A DNA stretch of 64,000 bases, taken from Planococcus shixiaomingii (GTDB lineage Bacteria; Bacillota; Bacilli; Bacillales_A; Planococcaceae). Where the stretch lies: the NCBI RefSeq assembly GCF_030413615.1, contig NZ_CP129236.1:1410001-1474000 (forward strand), in the 5' to 3' direction. Shown in pieces: positions 1 to 7,563 of this stretch. A program made the position numbers and the translations under genes. The notes beneath the pieces were generated by a model. It was not told the origin of the DNA and made no database searches. It worked only from the letters and a program-made list of their open reading frames with translations. Positions within the stretch are counted from its first letter, which is position 1. Each line of letters opens with the position of its first letter.

Positions 1-405
1 GCAACTGCAACAACAGCTGGACAAGACAACTTTACGTCTACTGCTGATGCGTTGAGAGAAGCAGTTGAAGAAGTGAAAGAAGAAAACAATGTAGGCTCAA
101 GCTCAACAAGCACTTCAGGTTCTACAGGAACTTCAGGAACTTCTAGCACTTCAAGCACTACTGGATCTAAAGGCACATCAGGATCTACTGGCACTTCAGG
201 AACTACGGCATCAGGAACTACAGGAACAGCAGGCTCTACAAGTTCTTCAGGTTCTTCAAGCAATAAAGGATCTGGCTCTAATTCAACATCTAACAACTCT
301 AACAAATCGACGAATTCCAATAGCTCAGAGCGCTGGAACAATTCGAACGGATCTAACAAATCTAATAACAAATCCAACAACTCTAATAACAAAAATACCA
401 AATAA
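1..405 (+). CDS. ytxH: YtxH-like general stress protein, C-terminal part (5' end outside window)
   Basis: The frame is open from base 1 to a TAA at 403-405, so the 5' part is missing. About 30 residues of a helical, charged region remain, followed by a tail of about 90 residues made almost only of Ser, Thr, Gly and then Asn and Lys. The next gene is ytxJ, and in B. subtilis ytxG-ytxH-ytxJ form a SigB-controlled stress operon; position is the main reason for the YtxH call. YtxG (DUF948) is the alternative, since the diagnostic N-terminal domain is not visible. The low-complexity tail is unusual and is treated as a separate finding. Function in the family is unknown; the protein is membrane-associated. 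Confidence 0.6.
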   Translation, partial: ATATTAGQDNFTSTADALREAVEEVKEENNVGSSSTSTSGSTGTSGTSSTSSTTGSKGTSGSTGTSGTTASGTTGTAGSTSSSGSSSNKGSGSNSTSNNSNKSTNSNSSERWNNSNGSNKSNNKSNNSNNKNTK

Positions 406-432
406 TTTAGAAATAACTTGGGAGCGGGTTTC

Positions 433-762
433 ATGAAAAATTTAGTTCGAGTTCAAAATTTGGATGGATTAAAACAAGCAACTTCGGGTACTGAGCATTA
501 TTGGCTGTTTAAACACAGCAGTACCTGCCCAGTATCGGCGGCTGCTTGGAATGAATACAATGAATACTGTTCGTTGCACCCAAACCAACTATTTCTGTTT
601 TTAGTTGTACAAGAAGATCGTGAACTGTCGAATGCAATTGAGGAAATTACGCAAGTTAAACACGAATCGCCTCAGCTGTTCCATTTTTCAAATCAAGTGG
701 TAGACTGGCACGCTTCTCACAACAAAATTAAAAGCAACGCCATGCAAGAATTTATAGCTTGA
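433..762 (+). CDS. ytxJ: YtxJ, bacillithiol-system redox-active protein
   Basis: 109 residues with a thioredoxin-like fold pattern. The single-cysteine active site TCPVS lies near residue 32, followed by a helix rich in aromatic residues, as in the monothiol bacilliredoxin-like YtxJ family that is thought to act on bacillithiol-mixed disulfides. The ATG at 433 is preferred to the in-frame TTG at 418 because GGAGCGGG lies just upstream of it. The gene follows the ytxH-like gene by 27 bases and ends before a strong terminator, so it is the last gene of the stress operon. The cysteine and neighbourhood make the family call firm; the redox role is known only from the family. Confidence 0.85.
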   Translation: MKNLVRVQNLDGLKQATSGTEHYWLFKHSSTCPVSAAAWNEYNEYCSLHPNQLFLFLVVQEDRELSNAIEEITQVKHESPQLFHFSNQVVDWHASHNKIKSNAMQEFIA

Positions 763-764
763 CC

Positions 765-796
765 AAAAAGCCGAAGCCTTAGTGCTTCGGCTTTTT
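765..796 (+). terminator. Rho-independent terminator after ytxJ
   Basis: A 13-base perfect stem (AAAAAGCCGAAGC with its complement) has a 6-base loop and ends in five T residues. It closes the ytxHJ operon and separates it from aroA. Confidence 0.9.
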
Positions 797-839
797 AATG
801 CTTTAAATACTTTAGCGCGTTGAATCGCTAAAATATTTC

Positions 840-868
840 GTGACTTTACCGAATACTTTGCTTATAAT
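840..868 (+). promoter_or_regulatory. Candidate sigma-A promoter of aroA
   Basis: GTGACT at 840-845 is separated by 17 bases from a perfect TATAAT at 863-868, placing transcription start about 55 bases before the aroA ATG. The -35 box is a near match only. Confidence 0.55.
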
Positions 869-930
869 AGTTCTAATATGATAAGATGAGTCACTAAGTA
901 AGGTGATTTGCGAAAGGGGAAGTTAACAGA

Positions 931-2016
931 ATGAGCAATTTAGATTTAGAGCAGCTAAGAGAAAAAGTCGACGCAGTGAACATTCAAATTTTGTCCCTAA
1001 TTAACGAAAGGGCCTCTATCGTGCAAGACATCGGGAAATTGAAAGAAAAGCAGGGGATGGATCGCTTTGATCCAATGCGCGAGCGCCATATGCTGAATTT
1101 GTTAAAAGAAAATAATAATGGGCCATTAGACCAGAAAACGGTTGATCATATATTTAAGGAAATCTTTAAATTGGCTCTTGATATGCAAGAAGATGACCAG
1201 CGTAAAGCTTTGTTGGTTTCTCGTAAAAAGAAAGCGGAAGACACAATTATTACAATCAACGGCGAAAAAATTGGAGATGGCACGCCATCCTTCATCTTTG
1301 GCCCTTGTGCAGTAGAATCACAAGAACAAGTATCAATAGTTGCTGAGGCGATTGGCGCTAAAGGACTGCGGATGATACGCGGGGGAGCATACAAACCTCG
1401 TACTTCTCCATACGATTTCCAAGGACTTGGACTTGAAGGCTTGAAGATGCTGAAAAAAGCGGCTGTTGAAAACAACTTAGCTGTTGTTTCTGAGATTGTT
1501 ACACCGCATCATTTGGAAGCGGCATTGGATTATGTGGATGTAGTTCAAGTCGGAGCACGCAATATGCAGAACTTTGAGTTGCTGAAAGCTGTCGGTTCGA
1601 TCAATAAACCGGTACTTTTAAAGAGAGGCTTGTCTGCCACGATTGATGAATTCATCAATGCAGCCGAATACATTATCGCTAACGGCAATAGCCAAATTAT
1701 TCTTTGTGAACGTGGAATTCGGACATATGAAAAAGCGACAAGAAACACGCTTGATATTTCTGCTGTGCCAATCCTGAAACAAGAAACGCATCTTCCGGTA
1801 TTTGTAGATGTTACACATTCTACCGGACGCCGTGATTTGTTGTTGCCGACTGCAAAAGCCGCAATCGCAATAGGTGCAGACGGAGTAATGGCTGAAGTTC
1901 ATCCAGATCCTGCAGTTGCTTTATCTGATGCTCAGCAGCAAATGAATCTTCCTCAATTCGATGAATACTACGATGCTTTGATGAAGTTCATGAAGCAATA
2001 CGAATTCAAAGCTTAA
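931..2016 (+). CDS. aroA: Bifunctional chorismate mutase / DAHP synthase
   Basis: 361 residues. Residues 1-90 form an AroQ-type chorismate mutase helical domain. The rest is a DAHP synthase (type I beta/KDO8P-synthase-like) with GPCAVES at 124-130 and KPRTSPY at 155-161. The enzyme condenses phosphoenolpyruvate and erythrose 4-phosphate as the first step of aromatic amino-acid synthesis; in Bacillus the mutase domain provides feedback inhibition by chorismate and prephenate. An AAAGGGGA ribosome site precedes the ATG. The gene lies between the ytxHJ operon and ccpA as in B. subtilis, and a terminator follows it. The family call is very secure; allosteric behaviour is inferred from the fusion. 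Confidence 0.97.
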   Translation: MSNLDLEQLREKVDAVNIQILSLINERASIVQDIGKLKEKQGMDRFDPMRERHMLNLLKENNNGPLDQKTVDHIFKEIFKLALDMQEDDQRKALLVSRKKKAEDTIITINGEKIGDGTPSFIFGPCAVESQEQVSIVAEAIGAKGLRMIRGGAYKPRTSPYDFQGLGLEGLKMLKKAAVENNLAVVSEIVTPHHLEAALDYVDVVQVGARNMQNFELLKAVGSINKPVLLKRGLSATIDEFINAAEYIIANGNSQIILCERGIRTYEKATRNTLDISAVPILKQETHLPVFVDVTHSTGRRDLLLPTAKAAIAIGADGVMAEVHPDPAVALSDAQQQMNLPQFDEYYDALMKFMKQYEFKA

Positions 2017-2023
2017 GACCGAA

Positions 2024-2054
2024 GAGCCGGGAATCTACCCGGCTTTTCTTTTTT
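2024..2054 (+). terminator. Terminator after aroA
   Basis: The stem AGCCGGG pairs with CCCGGCT around a 6-base loop and is followed by a T-rich run interrupted by one C. It may be only partly efficient, since ccpA follows within 60 bases. Confidence 0.8.
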
Positions 2055-2114
2055 AGTTGATATCATGAAAGTTTCTATCGTATGATTAAAGGAGCAATGG
2101 AAAGGAGGCGTACA

Positions 2115-3116
2115 ATGACTGTTACAATTTACGACGTGGCAAGAGAAGCAAATGTGTCCATGGCTACCGTTTCACGAGTAGTAAATGGAAACCAGAATGT
2201 AAAACCTGCCACACGAAAGAAAGTATTAAAAGTTATAGAAGAATTGGGTTACCGTCCCAATGCAGTAGCAAGAGGGCTTGCCAGCAAAAAAACCACAACG
2301 GTTGGCGTAATCATCCCTGATATATCCAACAGTATGTATGCTGAACTTGCACGTGGTATTGAGGATATCGCTACAATGTACCGTTACAACATCATTTTGT
2401 CGAATTCAGATCAAAACCAAAACAAAGAACTTCAGCTATTGGAAACAATGCTTGGGAAACAAGTAGATGGAATTGTTTTCATGAGTGGTGTCATCACGCC
2501 AGAACTTCTGCATGAAATGGAGCGTTCCTCTACTCCGATTGTTTTGGCAGGATCTATCGACGAGTCGGCAGCAATTGCATCAGTAAATATCGATTATTAT
2601 GGCGCTGCTTATGAGGCCGTAAAAAAATTGATTGATAATGGCCACAAAAAAATCGCTTTTGTTTCAGGGCCACTAACCTCGAAAGTGAATAAAGACTATA
2701 AGCTTAAAGCCTATAGACAAGCGTTGTTGGATGCCGACATTGAGTTTGAAGAACAGCTGGTCGTCGAGTGCAACAATTCGTACGAAGAAGGCATGGAAGC
2801 AGTTGAAACGCTAAAAGCGCTGGACCCGACAGCTTACTTTGTCAGCAACGACGAAATGTCCATCGGCGTTATTCATCAATTAGAGGCAAATGGCAAACGT
2901 ATTCCGGAAGATGTAGAAATCGTCAGTTATGAGAATTCGAAATTAGCTCGTATGGCGAGACCTATGCTCACCTCTATCGCTTTCCCCCTATACGATATTG
3001 GAGCTGTATCCATGCGTTTGTTGACGAAATACATGAACAAAGAAGAAATTGAAGAAAAACAAGTGATTCTTCCGTATCGAATTGAAGAACGCCAGTCTAC
3101 AAAAAATAACGATTAA
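2115..3116 (+). CDS. ccpA: Catabolite control protein A
   Basis: 333 residues. An N-terminal LacI-type helix-turn-helix and hinge helix (residues 3-60, with the core [19 protein letters not shown]) are followed by a periplasmic-binding-protein-like effector and dimer domain. CcpA binds HPr-Ser46-P and cre sites to drive carbon catabolite control. The ATG at 2115 is chosen over the upstream in-frame ATG at 2082 because AAAGGAGG lies directly before it and the resulting N-terminus matches CcpA. It sits between aroA and acuC, as in Bacillus but without the motPS pair often found there. A cre-like box near 15877 in this window is a possible target. Confidence 0.96.
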   Translation: MTVTIYDVAREANVSMATVSRVVNGNQNVKPATRKKVLKVIEELGYRPNAVARGLASKKTTTVGVIIPDISNSMYAELARGIEDIATMYRYNIILSNSDQNQNKELQLLETMLGKQVDGIVFMSGVITPELLHEMERSSTPIVLAGSIDESAAIASVNIDYYGAAYEAVKKLIDNGHKKIAFVSGPLTSKVNKDYKLKAYRQALLDADIEFEEQLVVECNNSYEEGMEAVETLKALDPTAYFVSNDEMSIGVIHQLEANGKRIPEDVEIVSYENSKLARMARPMLTSIAFPLYDIGAVSMRLLTKYMNKEEIEEKQVILPYRIEERQSTKNND

Positions 3117-3143
3117 AAAAGCTCCCAGCTAGGGAGCTTTTTT
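3115..3143. terminator. Bidirectional terminator between ccpA and acuC
   Basis: A stem of AAAAAAGCTCCC and its complement surrounds a short loop between the convergent ccpA and acuC stop codons. It has A residues upstream and T residues downstream on each strand, so it can serve both genes. Confidence 0.88.
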
Positions 3144-4293
3144 ACGTATTTCGAATCATGTACAATGCCTTATTAAGCATTTGCTGGTTTTTATCCGTAA
3201 TTTCTTCTTTTCTTGGAATGGCTTCATACATATTCGCTGGATCCTGCCAAGTCTCAATCAGCCGGACAGGAGATTCCGGCTGCCATCGGGAAAGCCAGGA
3301 TTCAGGCAATTTTCCTTCAGGAAGGGGAATGTTGTTCATTTCCATCCAGAGGAGGGACCAGGCTCTTGGCACAACTCGCCAAATGTCGTAGCCACCGCCG
3401 CCCACAGCTATCCAGCGGCCATCGCAGTATTCATGGGCAAGTTCATGGGCAATCTTCGGTATCTCCCTGTAGATGTTCATGGTGCCGTATAAATGGGTGA
3501 GAGGATCCAAATAATGTGCATCAGCACCGTTTTGGGTAAGGATGACATCCGGTTTGAAAAATTCCATGATTTCTTTCATTGAAGTGCGGTAAATTTCCAA
3601 AAATGATTCGTCTTCCGTGAAAGCATCGATCGGAAAGTTGAAGCTAGTTCCATAACCTTGGCCGCTGCCGCGTTCATTGATGTTTCCTGTGCCCGGAAAC
3701 AGGTAGCGGCCTGTTTCATGGATAGAAACCGTACAGACGTCCGGATCTTCGTAGAAGCACCACTGAACGCCGTCTCCGTGGTGGGCATCGGTATCGATGT
3801 AAAGTACACGGGCACCATATTTTTTCTTAATGTAGTTGATGGCTACTGAACTGTCGTTGTAAATGCAAAAGCCGGAAGCCTTGCCGCGGAATCCGTGATG
3901 GAGGCCTCCGCCAAGGTTTAAGGCATGCTGGGCTTTTCCTTCCATTACGTAGTCGACAGCGGTTAAGGTTCCGCCAACCAGCCGGGCACTGGCTTCATGC
4001 ATATTTTCGAAAATAGGTGTATCTTCAGTGCCAATGCCATAACTTTCGCCGGCTTCCGGTGTAATCTCACCTCGGCTCGCTTTTTTGACAATGTCGATGT
4101 AGCGCTGGTCATGAGCCAGCAATAACTCCTCGTCCGTCGCTATGCGAGCTGGAACGATAGAATCGTTTGAAAGCGCATTCATTTTTCTGAGTAAATCAAT
4201 GGTCAAGACGAGCCTTTTCTGATTGAACGGATGTGTCTCGGAAAACTTATACCCTAATTGATCTTCTGAAAAAACAAAGACTGCATGTTTCAT
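3142..4293 (-). CDS. acuC: AcuC, class I histone-deacetylase-like protein deacetylase
   Basis: 383 residues from the ATG at 4293. The histone-deacetylase fold shows its zinc and catalytic motifs: the GGGLHHGF loop, DTDAHHGDGVQ, and later NGADAHYLDP and GGGGYD. AcuC removes acetyl groups from lysines, reactivating acetyl-CoA synthetase. The ATG at 4293 overlaps the acuB stop as ATGA, which suggests coupling, and begins exactly where B. subtilis AcuC begins. An upstream in-frame ATG at 4320 would add nine residues and has a weak AAGAAGG site, so it remains possible. It is the last gene of acuABC, opposite acsA. Confidence 0.93.
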   Translation of the reverse strand: MKHAVFVFSEDQLGYKFSETHPFNQKRLVLTIDLLRKMNALSNDSIVPARIATDEELLLAHDQRYIDIVKKASRGEITPEAGESYGIGTEDTPIFENMHEASARLVGGTLTAVDYVMEGKAQHALNLGGGLHHGFRGKASGFCIYNDSSVAINYIKKKYGARVLYIDTDAHHGDGVQWCFYEDPDVCTVSIHETGRYLFPGTGNINERGSGQGYGTSFNFPIDAFTEDESFLEIYRTSMKEIMEFFKPDVILTQNGADAHYLDPLTHLYGTMNIYREIPKIAHELAHEYCDGRWIAVGGGGYDIWRVVPRAWSLLWMEMNNIPLPEGKLPESWLSRWQPESPVRLIETWQDPANMYEAIPRKEEITDKNQQMLNKALYMIRNT

Positions 4294-4934
4294 TTGTTCG
4301 TTTTGGGAATGTTTGGCCATAAAACATCGAAACCTTCTTTGCGTAAGTCATTGATTACAGCTAAGGGATTCATCGTCTGGACGCGGAAAACCAGGATTTT
4401 ATTGCCGGTATTCTGCTTGTCCGGATAAACCAAGACACTTAGAATATTTATGTTTTTTTCATAAAAAACTTTTGATACTTCATACAGCACACCGGATCGG
4501 TTCGGCACTTTAATTTCGATTTGAGAACCTGGCTGATGCGCACCGGTCAATTCAATGTATTTGTATAAGAGATCAGTCTCCGTCAAAAAACCGACAAGCT
4601 CATTTCCACTGATTACCGGAAGGCAGCCAATTTTCTGTTCGTAAAAAACCAATGCGATTTCTTCCACAAAATCCATCGGATGCGCAGTAATTGGTTGTTT
4701 CATCATGATGTTTTCTATTTTGTTTTCATATCTTTCGGGTGGTGGAGAAGTGGCGAAAGTCGACGGCAATGCATCTTTAAGGTCACGGTCTGATAATACG
4801 CCGACAAGTTTTCCCTCTTCTACAACTGGTGCGTGGCGAATGTGTTTTTCTTCGAATAAAAGTACAGCGTCTTTAACAGTTTGATCAGGTCGAAGCGTGT
4901 AGACATCGGTTTTCATGATTTCTTCTACTAACAT
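4290..4934 (-). CDS. acuB: AcuB, CBS- and ACT-domain protein of acetoin/acetate utilisation
   Basis: 214 residues. Two CBS repeats (about 1-130, with characteristic SDRDL and TETDL ends) are followed by a C-terminal ACT-like domain beginning near IEIKVPNRSGVLYEVS. CBS pairs usually bind adenine nucleotides and ACT domains bind small metabolites, so a nucleotide-sensing role in controlling AcuA and AcuC is plausible, but the exact function of AcuB is not established. It lies 17 bases after acuA and overlaps acuC by ATGA, so the three genes form one operon. Confidence 0.92.
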   Translation of the reverse strand: MLVEEIMKTDVYTLRPDQTVKDAVLLFEEKHIRHAPVVEEGKLVGVLSDRDLKDALPSTFATSPPPERYENKIENIMMKQPITAHPMDFVEEIALVFYEQKIGCLPVISGNELVGFLTETDLLYKYIELTGAHQPGSQIEIKVPNRSGVLYEVSKVFYEKNINILSVLVYPDKQNTGNKILVFRVQTMNPLAVINDLRKEGFDVLWPNIPKTNK

Positions 4935-4951
4935 ACAGACACCCCTTCAAA

Positions 4952-5587
4952 TTAATACATATAACGATTCATAAAACGCAATTGATCAAATTTTTGGACC
5001 GACTCCGGATCGACTCGGCTGCCGATTTTCGCCATCAAACAGTTTGCGGGGTGCGAACTGATTTCCGGGTCATCGGTGGCGTAATATTCAAGGCCGCCAG
5101 CCTGCATCATTTTCTCCATGATTTTCCGGTATTCCCAAACGTTCAACCCGGTGCCTTTTAAATCCCAGTGCCAATAATATTCGGTCGTAATGACGATAAA
5201 GTCTTCCAAGGCGTCGTCCATCATTGAAACTTTCAATAAGGCTTTGCCGACACCGCTTCCTCTGAATTTAGGTATAACTTCAATTGCACCTAATTCAATC
5301 AGGTTTTCCATTTTGCCTTGAGACCAGCGTTCAAGAGGATCGGGGTATAAATATGTAACATAACCGACAATGGTATTATTGTCTCTCGCAATAAGGATGC
5401 GGCCTTCCGGCAAATCGGCAATTCCGGTTATCGCTTTATGCTGCTGTTCGGGTGGCCGGAAAGCGATCAGATCTTCATGAAAATCAAGTTCTTTCAATTC
5501 GCGGGACGGAACCGGTCCTTCAATGACGAGAGGGCCATGCTTCGTCTTCAATTCCATTACATTATACGTTTTTTTATGCTCCATCAT
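4952..5587 (-). CDS. acuA: AcuA, GNAT protein acetyltransferase acting on acetyl-CoA synthetase
   Basis: 211 residues with a GNAT core. The acetyl-CoA-binding motif is in the segment FRGSGVGKALLKVS (about residues 108-121). In B. subtilis AcuA acetylates AcsA on a C-terminal lysine and switches it off. The first two codons are both ATG (5587 and 5584); AGGCGGTGA lies slightly better for the second. It is the first gene of acuABC, divergent from acsA across 164 bases, and a TATAAT reading in the acuA direction lies at 5617-5622. The neighbourhood makes the assignment firm. Confidence 0.94.
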   Translation of the reverse strand: MMEHKKTYNVMELKTKHGPLVIEGPVPSRELKELDFHEDLIAFRPPEQQHKAITGIADLPEGRILIARDNNTIVGYVTYLYPDPLERWSQGKMENLIELGAIEVIPKFRGSGVGKALLKVSMMDDALEDFIVITTEYYWHWDLKGTGLNVWEYRKIMEKMMQAGGLEYYATDDPEISSHPANCLMAKIGSRVDPESVQKFDQLRFMNRYMY

Positions 5588-5751
5588 TTCACCGCCTGTT
5601 GGTTACAATTAGCTTTATTATACATGAACTGGAGGTAAATGGGGACTATGGTCGTAATAGAGAGCGCATTTTCTAAAAAATTAAAATAATTGGCTTTCAA
5701 TTGTCAGATTGTTGTAGAATGGAAGAGAATCGATACGAAAGGATGATTTAG

Positions 5752-7470
5752 ATGAAAGTGGAAGCCATACCAGCGGTACAAGGAAATTATTTATTACATA
5801 ATTACGAAGAAACTGCTGCAAATTTTGACTGGTCTGATATTGAAAAAGAATTCAGTTGGTTTGAGACTGGCAAATTAAATATGGCGTACGAAGCCATTGA
5901 CCGCCACGCAGATTCTGATCGAAAAAACAAAGTCGCTCTGTATTACAAAGACCAAAACAGAAGCGAGTCGTACACATTCTATGAAATGAAACGGATGACG
6001 AACCGGGCGGCAAACTTGTTGAAAGCGCATTCTAACTTGGAAAAAGGGGACCGTATTTTCATTTTCATGCCAAGATCACCGGAATTGTATTTCCTGATGT
6101 TTGGCGCTTTGAAAATGGGCTTGATCGTCGGACCTCTCTTTGAAGCATTCATGGAAGGGGCCATTTACGACCGCTTGGATGACAGCGATGCAAAAGCGAT
6201 CATCACGACACCGGACTTGCTGCCGCGAGTTCCGCATGACCGGTTGCCGCATTTAAAAACGGTTTTCCTGGTGGGCGAGAATATTGAAGAAGACAACAAA
6301 ATCATTGATGTCCATAAATACTTGCACTCCAGTTCAGATCAGTTTGACATCGAATGGCTCGATAAAGAAGATGGACTGGTACTGCATTATACTTCCGGTT
6401 CGACCGGCAAGCCTAAAGGTGTGCTTCATGCCCAGTATGCGATGGTTCAACAATACCAGACAGCCAAATGGGTACTCGATTTAAATGAACAGGATATCTA
6501 TTGGTGCACAGCCGATCCAGGCTGGGTAACCGGTACAGCTTACGGTGTATTCGCTCCATGGCTGACAGGGACAACGACGGTTATTTTAGGAGGGCGCTTT
6601 TCACCCGAAGGCTGGTACAAAGCGATTGAAGATTTTGGTGTGACTGTCTGGTACAGTGCACCGACGGCTTTCCGCATGTTGATGGGAGCAGGCGACGCAT
6701 TAGTGAAAGAGTTCAATTTGTCGACTCTTCGCCACGTGCTGTCTGTCGGGGAACCTTTAAATCCGGAAGTGGTCCGCTGGGGCATGCAAGTGTTCAAAAA
6801 GCGGATTCATGATACGTGGTGGATGACCGAAACTGGCGCCCACATGATTTGCAACTATCCGTCCATGACGATCAAACCGGGCTCGATGGGCAAACCGGTG
6901 CCAGGCATTACAGCTGCCATAGTCGATGATCAAGGAAAAGAACTTCCACCGAATCAAATGGGCAACTTGGCGATTAAAAAAGGGTGGCCATCCATGATGC
7001 GCCAAATTTGGAACAATCCATCGAAATACGAATCGTATTTCATGAACGACGAGTGGTACGTTTCCGGCGATTCAGCGTATATGGACGAAGAAGGATATTT
7101 CTGGTTCCAAGGACGCGTGGATGACGTCATCATGACTTCCGGGGAACGTGTGGGACCATTCGAAGTCGAAAGCACGTTGCTGGAACATCCCGCTGTAGCA
7201 GAAGCTGGCGTTATCGGAAAGCCAGATCCGGTGCGAGGAGAAGTTATTAAAGCATTTGTGGCTTTAAATGAAGGGTACGAGCCTTCTGAAGAGCTGATTC
7301 AGGACATTCAGCAGTTTGTTAAGAAAGGGCTAGCAGCACACGCAGCTCCGAGGGAAATCGAATTCAAAGATAAGTTGCCAAAAACAAGAAGCGGAAAAAT
7401 CATGCGCCGCGTATTGAAAGCTTGGGAGTTGGATTTACCGACAGGTGACTTGTCCACAATGGAAGATTAA
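5752..7470 (+). CDS. acsA: Acetyl-CoA synthetase
   Basis: 572 residues of the ANL adenylating family. The AMP-binding signature YTSGSTGKPKG starts near residue 214, the hinge region follows YVSGDSAYMDEEGYFWFQGR, and the C-terminal TRSGKIMRR places the acetylation-type lysine at K549. That is the residue number reported for B. subtilis AcsA, the target of AcuA. It activates acetate to acetyl-CoA using ATP. A GAAAGGATG ribosome site precedes the ATG. The divergent acuABC operon supplies its acetylation switch. A bidirectional terminator follows the stop codon. Confidence 0.96.
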   Translation: MKVEAIPAVQGNYLLHNYEETAANFDWSDIEKEFSWFETGKLNMAYEAIDRHADSDRKNKVALYYKDQNRSESYTFYEMKRMTNRAANLLKAHSNLEKGDRIFIFMPRSPELYFLMFGALKMGLIVGPLFEAFMEGAIYDRLDDSDAKAIITTPDLLPRVPHDRLPHLKTVFLVGENIEEDNKIIDVHKYLHSSSDQFDIEWLDKEDGLVLHYTSGSTGKPKGVLHAQYAMVQQYQTAKWVLDLNEQDIYWCTADPGWVTGTAYGVFAPWLTGTTTVILGGRFSPEGWYKAIEDFGVTVWYSAPTAFRMLMGAGDALVKEFNLSTLRHVLSVGEPLNPEVVRWGMQVFKKRIHDTWWMTETGAHMICNYPSMTIKPGSMGKPVPGITAAIVDDQGKELPPNQMGNLAIKKGWPSMMRQIWNNPSKYESYFMNDEWYVSGDSAYMDEEGYFWFQGRVDDVIMTSGERVGPFEVESTLLEHPAVAEAGVIGKPDPVRGEVIKAFVALNEGYEPSEELIQDIQQFVKKGLAAHAAPREIEFKDKLPKTRSGKIMRRVLKAWELDLPTGDLSTMED

Positions 7471-7475
7471 TAATT

Positions 7476-7511
7476 AAAAAAGGCCAGACCGAATTTCGGT
7501 CTGGCCTTTTT
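7476..7511. terminator. Bidirectional terminator after acsA
   Basis: A perfect long stem (AAAAAGGCCAGACCGAA with its complement) lies between the convergent acsA and penicillin-binding-protein genes, with A and T runs on both flanks. Confidence 0.92.
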
Positions 7512-7515
7512 CTGC

Positions 7516-7549
7516 ATAAAAAACCCCGGAATGCAATGTGCAGTCCGGG
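7516..7549 (-). terminator. Terminator of the penicillin-binding protein gene
   Basis: Read on the minus strand, CCCGGA pairs with TCCGGG around a 13-base loop and is followed by a T run (the AAAAAA at 7518-7523 on plus). It sits 15 bases beyond the PBP stop codon. Confidence 0.8.
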
Positions 7550-7563
7550 TAAAGAGGAGCTAG

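Noticed and set aside
5588..5751. Possible cre site for CcpA between acuA and acsA (AGAGAGCGCATTTTCT)
   Set aside because: It mismatches the cre consensus at about four positions, including the closing CA. B. subtilis has cre sites here, but this sequence alone does not support one.
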